This document shows positions 1 through 5,879 of a stretch of DNA of 7,913 bases, piece by piece. The notes under the pieces were generated by a model. The model did not search any database, was not told the origin of the DNA, and saw nothing but the letters and a program-made list of their open reading frames with translations. Positions within the stretch are counted from its first letter, which is position 1. Every line of letters starts with the position of its first letter. This DNA comes from Methanosaeta sp. NSP1 (GTDB lineage: Archaea; Halobacteriota; Methanosarcinia; Methanotrichales; Methanotrichaceae), in the NCBI GenBank assembly GCA_002256595.1, contig NOLC01000146.1:1-7913 (forward strand). The letters run 5' to 3'. The position numbers and the translations under genes are program-made.

Positions 1-24
1 ATATTGACAATTAACAATAGGTGG

Positions 25-427
25 TTGGGGACGAAAATAATATGCGTTTCGGCGGATCAAGACTTAACATCCAGAAAGCTTGCATCTGCTGGGATAACTA
101 CCCTCGAAAAGCGGCTTGAAGCTGTTTCAGCCAAAAATGGCCGAGATTAGATCTACAGAAAACCTGCTATTCCGGAGAAGCTAATTCTCCCGTGGGTAAA
201 ACTGGATGACCTTTTCCGGATCAAGGGCGTTGCAGAGAAACACTCAAATTTGCTGGAGGCGGCTGGAGTCGATAAGGTTGTGAAGCTCTCGAAGAAAGTG
301 CCTGATAACTTTAGGCAAAGACGCTAGAAGTCAATATAGGTAGATTGCCAAGAGTGGTCCAATCCTACCCCAAGTCAAATCTTGGATTGTGACGGCAGAG
401 AAGATGCCCGGGATGATTATGTATTAG
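25..427 (+). pseudogene. Decayed DUF4332 (helix-hairpin-helix) protein
   Basis: The translation can be followed as a DUF4332-like protein only by crossing three lesions. Frame 1 is open from base 1 and reads TKIICV, KLASAGITTLEKRLEA, then meets TAG at 148-150. The same frame resumes with PEKLILPWVKLDDLFRIKG and LLEAAGVDKVVKLSKK, which matches the family's second helix-hairpin-helix (typically DLFRIKGVG..Y..LLEAAGVDTV..LA). Around 308-311 the coding frame changes. It then crosses a second TAG (341-343) and finishes with PILPQVKSWIVTAEKMP, the expected family C-terminus, stopping at 425-427. The first hairpin (usually IEGIG) reads VSADQD, so it is also eroded. No ATG start remains; TTG at 25 or a mutated ATG near 31 are candidates, and the gene could begin before the window. 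Family members are small proteins of about 130 residues thought to bind nucleic acid. The recall of the family is from memory, but three separate blocks align in order. Confidence 0.8.
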
Positions 428-430
428 CCC

Positions 431-437
431 AGGAGGT
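431..437 (+). promoter_or_regulatory. Shine-Dalgarno site of the 42-residue protein
   Basis: AGGAGGT lies five bases before the ATG at 443 and is close to a perfect complement of the 16S rRNA tail. It fixes the start of the small gene and argues strongly that this short frame is translated. Confidence 0.8.
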
Positions 438-442
438 ATTTG

Positions 443-571
443 ATGAAGGTAACTTATACCAATAAAGAGGGGAAAAAGGTTGAGCAGACTTTTGCCAATG
501 AAGAGGAAGGAAAGAAGCTAAAGGAGAAGCTCAAAGCTCAGAAAGTTACTGATGCTAAATGGGAATGGTAA
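443..571 (+). CDS. Small lysine/glutamate-rich protein of unknown function (42 aa)
   Basis: A complete 42-codon frame runs from ATG to TAA behind a strong AGGAGGT site. The sequence suggests a compact fold: a hairpin (MKVTYTNKEGKKVEQTF), a charged helix (about residues 19-33, EEEGKKLKEKLKAQ), and a final strand ending in KWEW. It has 11 lysines, 7 glutamates and one aspartate, no cysteines and no membrane segment, so a soluble cytoplasmic protein is expected. I do not recognise a named family. Similar tiny beta-beta-alpha-beta proteins occur in methanogens, but no function can be assigned. It starts 15 bases after the end of the DUF4332 relic, so it may once have shared that gene's transcript. 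It may instead have its own promoter inside the relic. Confidence 0.75.
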   Translation: MKVTYTNKEGKKVEQTFANEEEGKKLKEKLKAQKVTDAKWEW

Positions 572-577
572 ACCCAA

Positions 578-592
578 TATTATTTTTATATT
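578..592 (+). terminator. Possible T-rich archaeal terminator
   Basis: A T-rich stretch with a run of five T (583-587) begins seven bases after the stop codon of the 42-residue protein. Archaeal transcription often ends at such stretches without a hairpin. There is no other support. Confidence 0.3.
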
Positions 593-644
593 CCAGCGAA
601 TTATAAATCATAGACATTGACATATCTATCAGCGGTGCGTTATT

Positions 645-654
645 GCTTGCAAGC
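645..654. repeat. 10-bp perfect palindrome GCTTGCAAGC
   Basis: GCTTGCAAGC equals its own reverse complement. It sits in the 148-base spacer (572-719) between the two small genes, 66 bases before the ATG at 720. It could be a dimeric regulator site, but a single 10-bp palindrome can also arise by chance. The rest of the spacer holds a T-rich stretch, a TTATAAAT sequence at 601-608 and a short tandem repeat; no gene is seen. Confidence 0.35.
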
Positions 655-661
655 GAATCAT

Positions 662-681
662 AGCTCTTGGCAGCTCTTGAG
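662..681. repeat. Tandem pair of AGCTCTTG, 10-base period
   Basis: AGCTCTTG occurs at 662-669 and again at 672-679, exactly one helical turn apart, 41 bases before the winged-helix gene. The second copy extends into GCTCTTGAGC, a small inverted repeat with a two-base centre. It may be an operator, but this is only positional inference. Confidence 0.3.
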
Positions 682-689
682 CATAGAAG

Positions 690-697
690 ATTTATTG
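690..697 (+). promoter_or_regulatory. Weak TATA-like box for the 720 gene
   Basis: ATTTATTG is centred about 26 bases before the ATG at 720. That spacing would suit a leaderless transcript starting at or near this codon. The box is imperfect, but the absence of a clear Shine-Dalgarno site before 720 fits the idea. Confidence 0.3.
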
Positions 698-719
698 CCT
701 CCGGCTGGTCGTGGAATTG

Positions 720-878
720 ATGGATGCTATAGATGAAATAGATAAGAGAATTCTTAAGGCGATTTACGCTAGATCCCCCTCGGGATGGGTTTTTTCGGTA
801 AACGTCAAGAGCGCCTTAAGGCTGGAAAAAAAGGCGATGCTGGATCATCTGCCTCGCCTGAAGGAATTGGGCTACTGA
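720..878 (+). CDS. Small winged-helix-like DNA-binding protein (52 aa)
   Basis: This frame runs ATG to TGA and encodes 52 residues. It begins MDAIDEIDKRILKAIYARSP, a typical first helix of archaeal winged-helix regulators. A WVFSVNVKSALRLEKKAML segment (helix-turn-helix) follows, then LDHLPRLKELGY, the usual recognition helix and entry into the wing. The wing strands expected after LKELGY are missing because the frame ends there. It may be a minimal helix-turn-helix protein, or a longer regulator truncated by the TGA at 876-878. Reading through gives NRQIFIYRPA, vaguely wing-like, but that stretch overlaps the end of the convergent gene. GTG 711 and TTG 717 are alternative in-frame starts. 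The gene is convergent with the binding-protein gene, 17 bases away. The winged-helix reading rests on pattern only. Confidence 0.6.
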   Translation: MDAIDEIDKRILKAIYARSPSGWVFSVNVKSALRLEKKAMLDHLPRLKELGY

Positions 879-895
879 AATCGGCAGATCTTTAT

Positions 896-2116
896 CTATC
901 GTCCTGCCTCCTTGATAACGGAACCGGTACTGACGGCGGGCTTGGATGGGGCCAGGATCTCCGATGCCGTGATCTCTTGGTCATAAAGCAAGATCATGGT
1001 CACATCCTTATGAGGTATGCGGCCGTGCTCCAGGTAGCTTATCTCTCCTGTCACTCCTTTGAATCCTGAGGTATTCTCCAGGGCCAGGAGAATCGCCGCA
1101 GGATCTGTCGAGCCGGAACGATTTATGGCCCCGGATAGAAGTTTAACCGTATCATATCCCAGAGCAGAGAAGGCGTTCTCAGGAGCAATGCCATATTCTG
1201 CCCGGTAGGCCCTGGCAAATTCCCCTGTGACAGAGGAGTTCTCATCCAGGAGAGCATGAGTGGAGAAGACGATATTGCCCATACCCTCCCGCCTCAACTG
1301 CGGCGAATCGAAGCTATCGCCTCCGAATACGGGGCGGTCAATCCCTTCCCTGCGCATTGATTCGATCAGATCTTCGGCCTCATCAGGTCCTGCAGCCAGA
1401 TAGATCATATCCGCATCTGCATCAATGATGGCTCGGCTTATGTTCAAAGGATCTGAGCCATTGATGAATGCCTCCAGGACAATCTCCCCTCCCAGATCCT
1501 GGTATTGCTCTTTAAAATAGTGGGCCAAAAGGCGAGCATATTCCATATCCCCGTCCACCAGAAGGGAGCATGTTTTAAGGCCCATCTCATCATAGGCATA
1601 AAGAGCCCCGGCTTCTGCCTGGACATTATCGCCAAAGCAGGCCAGAAACAGCACCTTATACACCTCCGCCAACCTGGGAGAAGTTGCGCCCGAGGTCACA
1701 AAAGGTATCCCGGCTTCTTCCGCCAGAGGCGCTGCCGCCAGTACCATATCAGTATCGCTCAGGCCCATTATAGCCGAGACATTCTCGCGGAGAAGGCTCT
1801 CTGCGCATTCACGAACCCTTGCCGGATCGCTCTTTGCGTCGCATAAGACCAGCTCAATTCTTCTGCCATCCATCCCTCCCTGAGCATTGATCTCCCTTGC
1901 TGCCAGCATAGCTCCTCTGGCAGAGGGCCGATCCAGGGGTGACTGCGGTCCCTCCAGGCTGTATATGGCCCCGATCTTCACTACCCCTCTGGAGGCCTCA
2001 TCCAGGCCGATGAGGTTATGATCGGCCCCAGATGTTGCCGGTGAAGCAATGATGGCAACCTCGATGAGTGCCAGGAAGAAAAATGCAGATGCTATTGTGC
2101 TCCTATTAATACTCAA
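896..2116 (-). CDS. LivJ-type substrate-binding protein (Peripla_BP_6), secreted
   Basis: This 406-residue protein has the order of a branched-chain amino acid/amide binding protein of ABC importers. A hydrophobic signal segment (residues 8-25) ends near SPATSGA. The N-lobe follows: VVKIGAIYSLEGPQSP (45-60), GAMLAAREINAQGGMDGRRI (68-87) and a DAKSDP turn (93-98). VSAIMGLSDT and GIPFVTSGATSP (136-147) match the ligand-cleft strands. C-lobe landmarks are GYDTVKLLSGAI (320-331) and GFKGVTGEISY (351-361). No lipobox cysteine is visible, so it is either released or held by its signal segment. The start is TTG, since no in-frame ATG lies upstream and TAG closes the frame at about 2129-2131; AGGAG sits nine bases before it. 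No permease or ATPase lies nearby, so the ligand cannot be named and it may act as an orphan receptor. It follows the surface-protein gene on the same strand by 87 bases. Confidence 0.88.
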   Translation of the reverse strand: MSINRSTIASAFFFLALIEVAIIASPATSGADHNLIGLDEASRGVVKIGAIYSLEGPQSPLDRPSARGAMLAAREINAQGGMDGRRIELVLCDAKSDPARVRECAESLLRENVSAIMGLSDTDMVLAAAPLAEEAGIPFVTSGATSPRLAEVYKVLFLACFGDNVQAEAGALYAYDEMGLKTCSLLVDGDMEYARLLAHYFKEQYQDLGGEIVLEAFINGSDPLNISRAIIDADADMIYLAAGPDEAEDLIESMRREGIDRPVFGGDSFDSPQLRREGMGNIVFSTHALLDENSSVTGEFARAYRAEYGIAPENAFSALGYDTVKLLSGAINRSGSTDPAAILLALENTSGFKGVTGEISYLEHGRIPHKDVTMILLYDQEITASEILAPSKPAVSTGSVIKEAGR

Positions 2117-2125
2117 GACGGGTAT

Positions 2126-2130
2126 CTCCT
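2126..2130 (-). promoter_or_regulatory. Shine-Dalgarno site deciding the TTG start
   Basis: On the minus strand AGGAG lies nine bases before the TTG at 2116-2114. No ATG or GTG alternative retains the signal peptide, so this site supports the rare start codon. Confidence 0.6.
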
Positions 2131-2144
2131 ATCCTTGTACAACC

Positions 2145-2152
2145 ATATATAA
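2145..2152 (-). promoter_or_regulatory. TATA box candidate for the binding-protein gene
   Basis: The minus strand reads TTATATAT in the 87-base gap between the surface protein and the binding protein. This implies the latter can be transcribed on its own. The predicted start site, about 25-27 bases downstream, would fall at roughly 2121-2124, on or just past the Shine-Dalgarno site. Either the message starts a little earlier than usual or this box is not the one used. Confidence 0.5.
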
Positions 2153-2203
2153 CGCCCGGCAGCTCCACCTGTTCAAACTGCTTCGCTCCCCAATACTATA
2201 ATC

Positions 2204-5200
2204 CTAAGCATTATCCTGGAACTCTATATCCTTCCGGGTCTGGAAGGAGCCGGTGTACTTCTGATCGGCCTTCATCTTCTTGAAGAACTTGGCGTATTTG
2301 GTCTGGATGTTCCAGCTTCCGTCAAAGGCCTGATCCGTCTTGAAGGATAGGCTATTGTTGGCAAGGCTATTGCTGCTAACTCTGGAGGTCTCGCTCTTGT
2401 CCACGTGGCTCAGGTTGAATCTCTCAGTGACCGAGGCCCCCAGCCCTCCCTGGAATTTCGGCGAAGCCACAGTCTTTCGCCCTTTGAGCTGGCCGCCGGT
2501 GAAGACCAGGTCCTTCTTTTCGGTGAAGTTGTCATTAGCTCCCTGCCGGTTGATCACACGCAAGCTCTCCAGGCTGATGGAGCCGCTGCCCTTGAGCTTT
2601 TCGTCGAACTGAACGCTTGATCCCATGACCGTGTCCTTGATGGAGACCTCGCCTCTGCCTTTCACCGATGTCGACTCTATGAAAAGCATACCGTTTCCGG
2701 AGTATTTTGCCGCCTCCTTGCTGGTCTTGTCTGCATCGTTGACTGTGCTCCAGTGAATCAGATAGGGACCGCCCTCAGCCGTGCCGGTACCGTCTGCTAC
2801 CCAAAGGGAGAGGGGCATATAGGTACCTGATCCCCGGCCGGGGATGCTGCCGCTCCAGTAGCCATCCTTGACAGTGCCTGATTCAAGGCTCAAAGCGCAG
2901 TCGTATACCCGGGCTACATTGATCATATCCGACTTGGTTAGGGGCAGATCGGAGAGGCCGTATTTGACCAGGGCGCTCTCTATTCCCTCTGGGCTCTGAA
3001 TGTGGGCCGTCACTTTGATCGGCTCATTAGCCGCTGGCTGGGATGGCTGGGCGTTGACGTCCAGTATGATTATGGCCCCATGCTCTGAGCCCTTCACCCC
3101 GGCGATGGAGAGCTCATAATTTTGCGAGCCGGCCAGCTCATCCCTGCCCTGGGGAGCGAACTCCTGCGGGGAATCCTGCTGGGGGGGCTCCGGATGAGAC
3201 TGATTTGTGGCCGAAGAGGCCTTTGCAGTCTCAACACCCAACATCCTTTCAACATAGCGGAGCAGGTTTGAGATTCCGTCCAGGATGGCATTGTTCTGCG
3301 CCATGGCTGACCGATCTGCATCCCTGACCATCTGCCTGGAGACATCCCTCTCCGCCTCCTCCTGGGCTGGAAGGTTGAAGGGCTGGCTGACATTGCCGAA
3401 GCTGATATTGGCCCAGGTCATGTCTTGGGCGGAGGAGATGCCAGCAGTCGGTTGCTCTGCCTGGGAGGCTTCGAGCTGCTGGCCGGAGCTGACCAGCTCA
3501 ATTCTCAATAGCGCGCTTGCTTTTACCGATGTTCTCTCCTGGGTGAAGCCCTCTGCAGTGATTGGGTCCTCAATGGCATTGCTTATGGTCTTCTTTGCTG
3601 TCACTGTAGTCTGCCTCTTGGGATAGAGGCAGTCGATATGGCCCAGAGGGCCCAGGCTCTTGCTGATCACAAATATATCGTTTAAGGTGAGCTTGCCGGT
3701 ATTGGCTACGGTACAGGTGATCTCGCAGCTCTCGCCGGGAGACACCGCCGCAGGGGAGGCGCTGGCGAAGATCTTGAGGGCCAGTATCACGCAGTTCACC
3801 CTGACGGTGGCCGCATCGGATAGGGTTGTATGCGCCGAGTCATCTCCCTGGGCCTCAAACTCAATGCTGCAATTGCCGATGATCGTGGTCTTGGATTTGA
3901 TCACCCGGAACTCGCCAGGAGAGAGCTTGCCTAAAGCGGCTATGGTAGTGCCGTTCAATTTCAAGAGCACATCCTCCAGGCTGTCGTCTCCGCTGTTGCT
4001 GACCAGCACATTTACCTCTGCCTCCTCTCCCGGGCAGCCCTCAACCTGGGAGGGCATGGCCTTGATGGTGATGCCGGGACGGATGGCCTGCAGCCACACC
4101 CCGGAGCTGTCTGAGGCCTCAAATCCATTGCTGCTGAACCCACTGGCAGTGACATTGATGCAGGTGGTCTGATTATTGCTGTAGATGGCTGCCACATCTA
4201 CCGATTTGCCGGCTGCAAGCTCCTTTAGGATGCGCCGCTCTCCATCTCCCTGCAGGGTTATGTTATACAGCGTCTCCTCGCCGTTGTTCTTCAGGTGCCA
4301 GGTTACCTCGGCCGGCTCTCCCGGATAGGCTCTGACCTCCTCAGGGCTGCCTTGAATCTGGAGGGAGCAGTTGAGCACATTGAGGCGGAGAATTCTGCTG
4401 GTATAGACCTTCCTGCCTTCTGGGCTTTTAGCCTCGGCTGAGATCAGGTCCTGCATGCTCTGGTCCACAATCATCTTCTTTTGGATGGTCCGGCTCGATC
4501 CGGGGGCAAGCAGCTCGATTCTTTCGATCTCTCCTTCGCCAGAGCAAACCGTCACATCGGTGAGGTTCTCTGCTCCATTATTCTCAACTCTTATGGGCAG
4601 GTTCAACTCGTCTCCTCGATGCACCCTCGAGGGATAGGTCAGCTTCAGATCCAGGCTGGAGGAGATGAGACGGATCTCGGCCGATGTGTTGTTGGTGAGG
4701 ATATTGCCCTCCGGATTGGAGGCCTGCACTCCGGCCAGAAGCTTGGTACTATTGGAAATGGCTATGGACCCGTCAAGATGGAGCTCTTTGCCTGCTGTAA
4801 GATAGCTGGTGGATGCTACCTTTCCGGCGCAATTGATGCGCACATCGGATAACTCATCGGAGCCCGCGTTTCTGGCAGTGCACCTGTAGCCTGCAGTCTC
4901 CCCAGACCTTCCGTCCGATCTGTTGACGGTGATGGTCAGGAGGAGAGGAGAGCTGTTGTTCAAATCCTCTCCTGCCGTCGAGGAAGATAATCCTCCAGGA
5001 GAAGAGAGGAAGTCAGATTCCTCACTTGATGAGAGGGCCAAAGAGGGCACAGAAGGCTGTGAGCTCTTGGAGGCCGGGGCAGACTTTGTGCTCAATGTCT
5101 CATCCGCTGTTTTGGATTTTTTATGGCTGCCTTTCTCCGGGGTGGGTTTGTATTCGACATTGGCCCTGACGGGAAGACCATCTGGATCCAGTGCATCGAC

Positions 5201-5683
5201 TGTGATTTCCTGGGGCGAGCCGCTAACAGCCAGCACCTTCTTTTCACGGCTGTCCAGCATAGAGATCTTTCCCAAAGACCTTCCCTTGCTGGTGATCTGG
5301 ATCTGATTCAGCGGCAATGATCCAGTGTTCTCAAGATGGACCTCGGACATTTCCGGTTCCAGATGCACTGAGGCGGTTATGGAGGCATCCCTGCTGGCCG
5401 CATTTGGTAGGTGATCGCTGGCATCGATTTCATCTCTCTCAATGTCGGCCGGGAGAAATTGTTCCTGGGAGGGGATGTGGGAGGGGGCGGATTTTAGCTC
5501 CAGAGGGGCGAGGAGATCAGAAGAAGGAGCAGGATTTGAGCTGAAGTGAGTCGCGCCCGGAAAGAGATAGAATATAGATGCAGCTATTACAGCCAAAAAC
5601 ATGGCCACACTCAGGAGGGCCGTACTGCCCTTGCGGTCAAGCCTCCCCCGAGGTAGTCTACCCTTAAAGCTACCTCTTCTCAC
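2204..5683 (-). CDS. Large membrane-anchored surface protein with CARDB/DUF11-like repeats
   Basis: The protein has 1159 residues. A basic N-terminus (MRRGSFKGRLPRGRLDRKGS) leads into one membrane segment (about 22-42), so the rest should lie outside the cell. One degenerate repeat (about 100-178) and a Ser/Lys-rich linker (182-245) follow. Five immunoglobulin-like repeats come next, starting near 246, 343, 438, 537 and 632. Each has a PGE/GDE-type turn, then N-N/S/T-G and L-x-D/N-V/I, as in CARDB/DUF11 domains of archaeal surface proteins. Residues 770-818 look helical and 870-980 form another beta domain (VNAQPSQPAANEPIKVTAHI). A C-terminal module (990-1159) is rich in short strands. I count 19 N-glycosylation sequons and 12 cysteines, 11 of them between 268 and 685. 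The GTG start is the only one possible after an in-frame TAG nine codons upstream. It probably acts in the envelope or in adhesion; the partner is unknown. Confidence 0.85.
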   Translation of the reverse strand: MRRGSFKGRLPRGRLDRKGSTALLSVAMFLAVIAASIFYLFPGATHFSSNPAPSSDLLAPLELKSAPSHIPSQEQFLPADIERDEIDASDHLPNAASRDASITASVHLEPEMSEVHLENTGSLPLNQIQITSKGRSLGKISMLDSREKKVLAVSGSPQEITVDALDPDGLPVRANVEYKPTPEKGSHKKSKTADETLSTKSAPASKSSQPSVPSLALSSSEESDFLSSPGGLSSSTAGEDLNNSSPLLLTITVNRSDGRSGETAGYRCTARNAGSDELSDVRINCAGKVASTSYLTAGKELHLDGSIAISNSTKLLAGVQASNPEGNILTNNTSAEIRLISSSLDLKLTYPSRVHRGDELNLPIRVENNGAENLTDVTVCSGEGEIERIELLAPGSSRTIQKKMIVDQSMQDLISAEAKSPEGRKVYTSRILRLNVLNCSLQIQGSPEEVRAYPGEPAEVTWHLKNNGEETLYNITLQGDGERRILKELAAGKSVDVAAIYSNNQTTCINVTASGFSSNGFEASDSSGVWLQAIRPGITIKAMPSQVEGCPGEEAEVNVLVSNSGDDSLEDVLLKLNGTTIAALGKLSPGEFRVIKSKTTIIGNCSIEFEAQGDDSAHTTLSDAATVRVNCVILALKIFASASPAAVSPGESCEITCTVANTGKLTLNDIFVISKSLGPLGHIDCLYPKRQTTVTAKKTISNAIEDPITAEGFTQERTSVKASALLRIELVSSGQQLEASQAEQPTAGISSAQDMTWANISFGNVSQPFNLPAQEEAERDVSRQMVRDADRSAMAQNNAILDGISNLLRYVERMLGVETAKASSATNQSHPEPPQQDSPQEFAPQGRDELAGSQNYELSIAGVKGSEHGAIIILDVNAQPSQPAANEPIKVTAHIQSPEGIESALVKYGLSDLPLTKSDMINVARVYDCALSLESGTVKDGYWSGSIPGRGSGTYMPLSLWVADGTGTAEGGPYLIHWSTVNDADKTSKEAAKYSGNGMLFIESTSVKGRGEVSIKDTVMGSSVQFDEKLKGSGSISLESLRVINRQGANDNFTEKKDLVFTGGQLKGRKTVASPKFQGGLGASVTERFNLSHVDKSETSRVSSNSLANNSLSFKTDQAFDGSWNIQTKYAKFFKKMKADQKYTGSFQTRKDIEFQDNA

Positions 5684-5690
5684 GCTGCTA

Positions 5691-5695
5691 CTCCC
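5691..5695 (-). promoter_or_regulatory. Shine-Dalgarno site for the surface-protein GTG start
   Basis: GGGAG on the minus strand stands seven bases before GTG at 5683-5681. It confirms the start left open between the upstream in-frame TAG and the membrane segment. Confidence 0.6.
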
Positions 5696-5794
5696 TTTTT
5701 TCCCTTCAGGCTATCCATGGCCAGAAATCATCTTCTGCAATCCCAGCCAGGCTAAGCTAGTTAAGATCCCTTTTACACCGTTTTTATATTTCTA

Positions 5795-5802
5795 TCTATA
5801 AA
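5795..5802 (-). promoter_or_regulatory. TATA box candidate for the surface-protein gene
   Basis: The minus strand reads TTTATAGA here, with a second AT-rich candidate (TATAAAAA) at 5781-5788. Either would give an untranslated leader of about 70-90 bases for the large gene. Both lie in the 196-base divergent region shared with the GntP-type permease, which otherwise shows no gene. Confidence 0.45.
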
Positions 5803-5848
5803 TGGGTTTCGGATGTTTCTGAAGATGGCAGGACGTGCATAATCATGC

Positions 5849-5856
5849 TTTATATA
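5849..5856 (+). promoter_or_regulatory. Perfect archaeal TATA box of the permease gene
   Basis: TTTATATA is the textbook archaeal TATA box. Its centre is about 27 bases before ATG 5880, the distance at which archaeal transcription normally starts. A leaderless message beginning at that codon is therefore likely. The position also rules against GTG 5835, which lies upstream of the promoter. Confidence 0.7.
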
Positions 5857-5879
5857 GCCAAAATGATATCCTTGAGAAT

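Noticed and set aside
148..150. UAG read as pyrrolysine in the DUF4332 frame
   Set aside because: The gene also has a frameshift near 308-311, a second UAG and a degraded first hairpin. DUF4332 proteins are not known to contain pyrrolysine, so decay explains the data more simply.
627..735. A 33-codon GTG frame in the spacer between the small genes
   Set aside because: It has no ribosome site, runs into the winged-helix gene in another frame and has no recognisable sequence.
785..1069. A 94-codon open frame on the plus strand
   Set aside because: It overlaps both the winged-helix frame and the C-terminus of the binding protein, has no recognisable domain, and begins inside a better-supported gene.
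5835..5879. GTG 5835 as start of the permease
   Set aside because: A perfect TATA box at 5849-5856 would lie inside the coding region, and the extra 15 residues are not hydrophobic or family-like.
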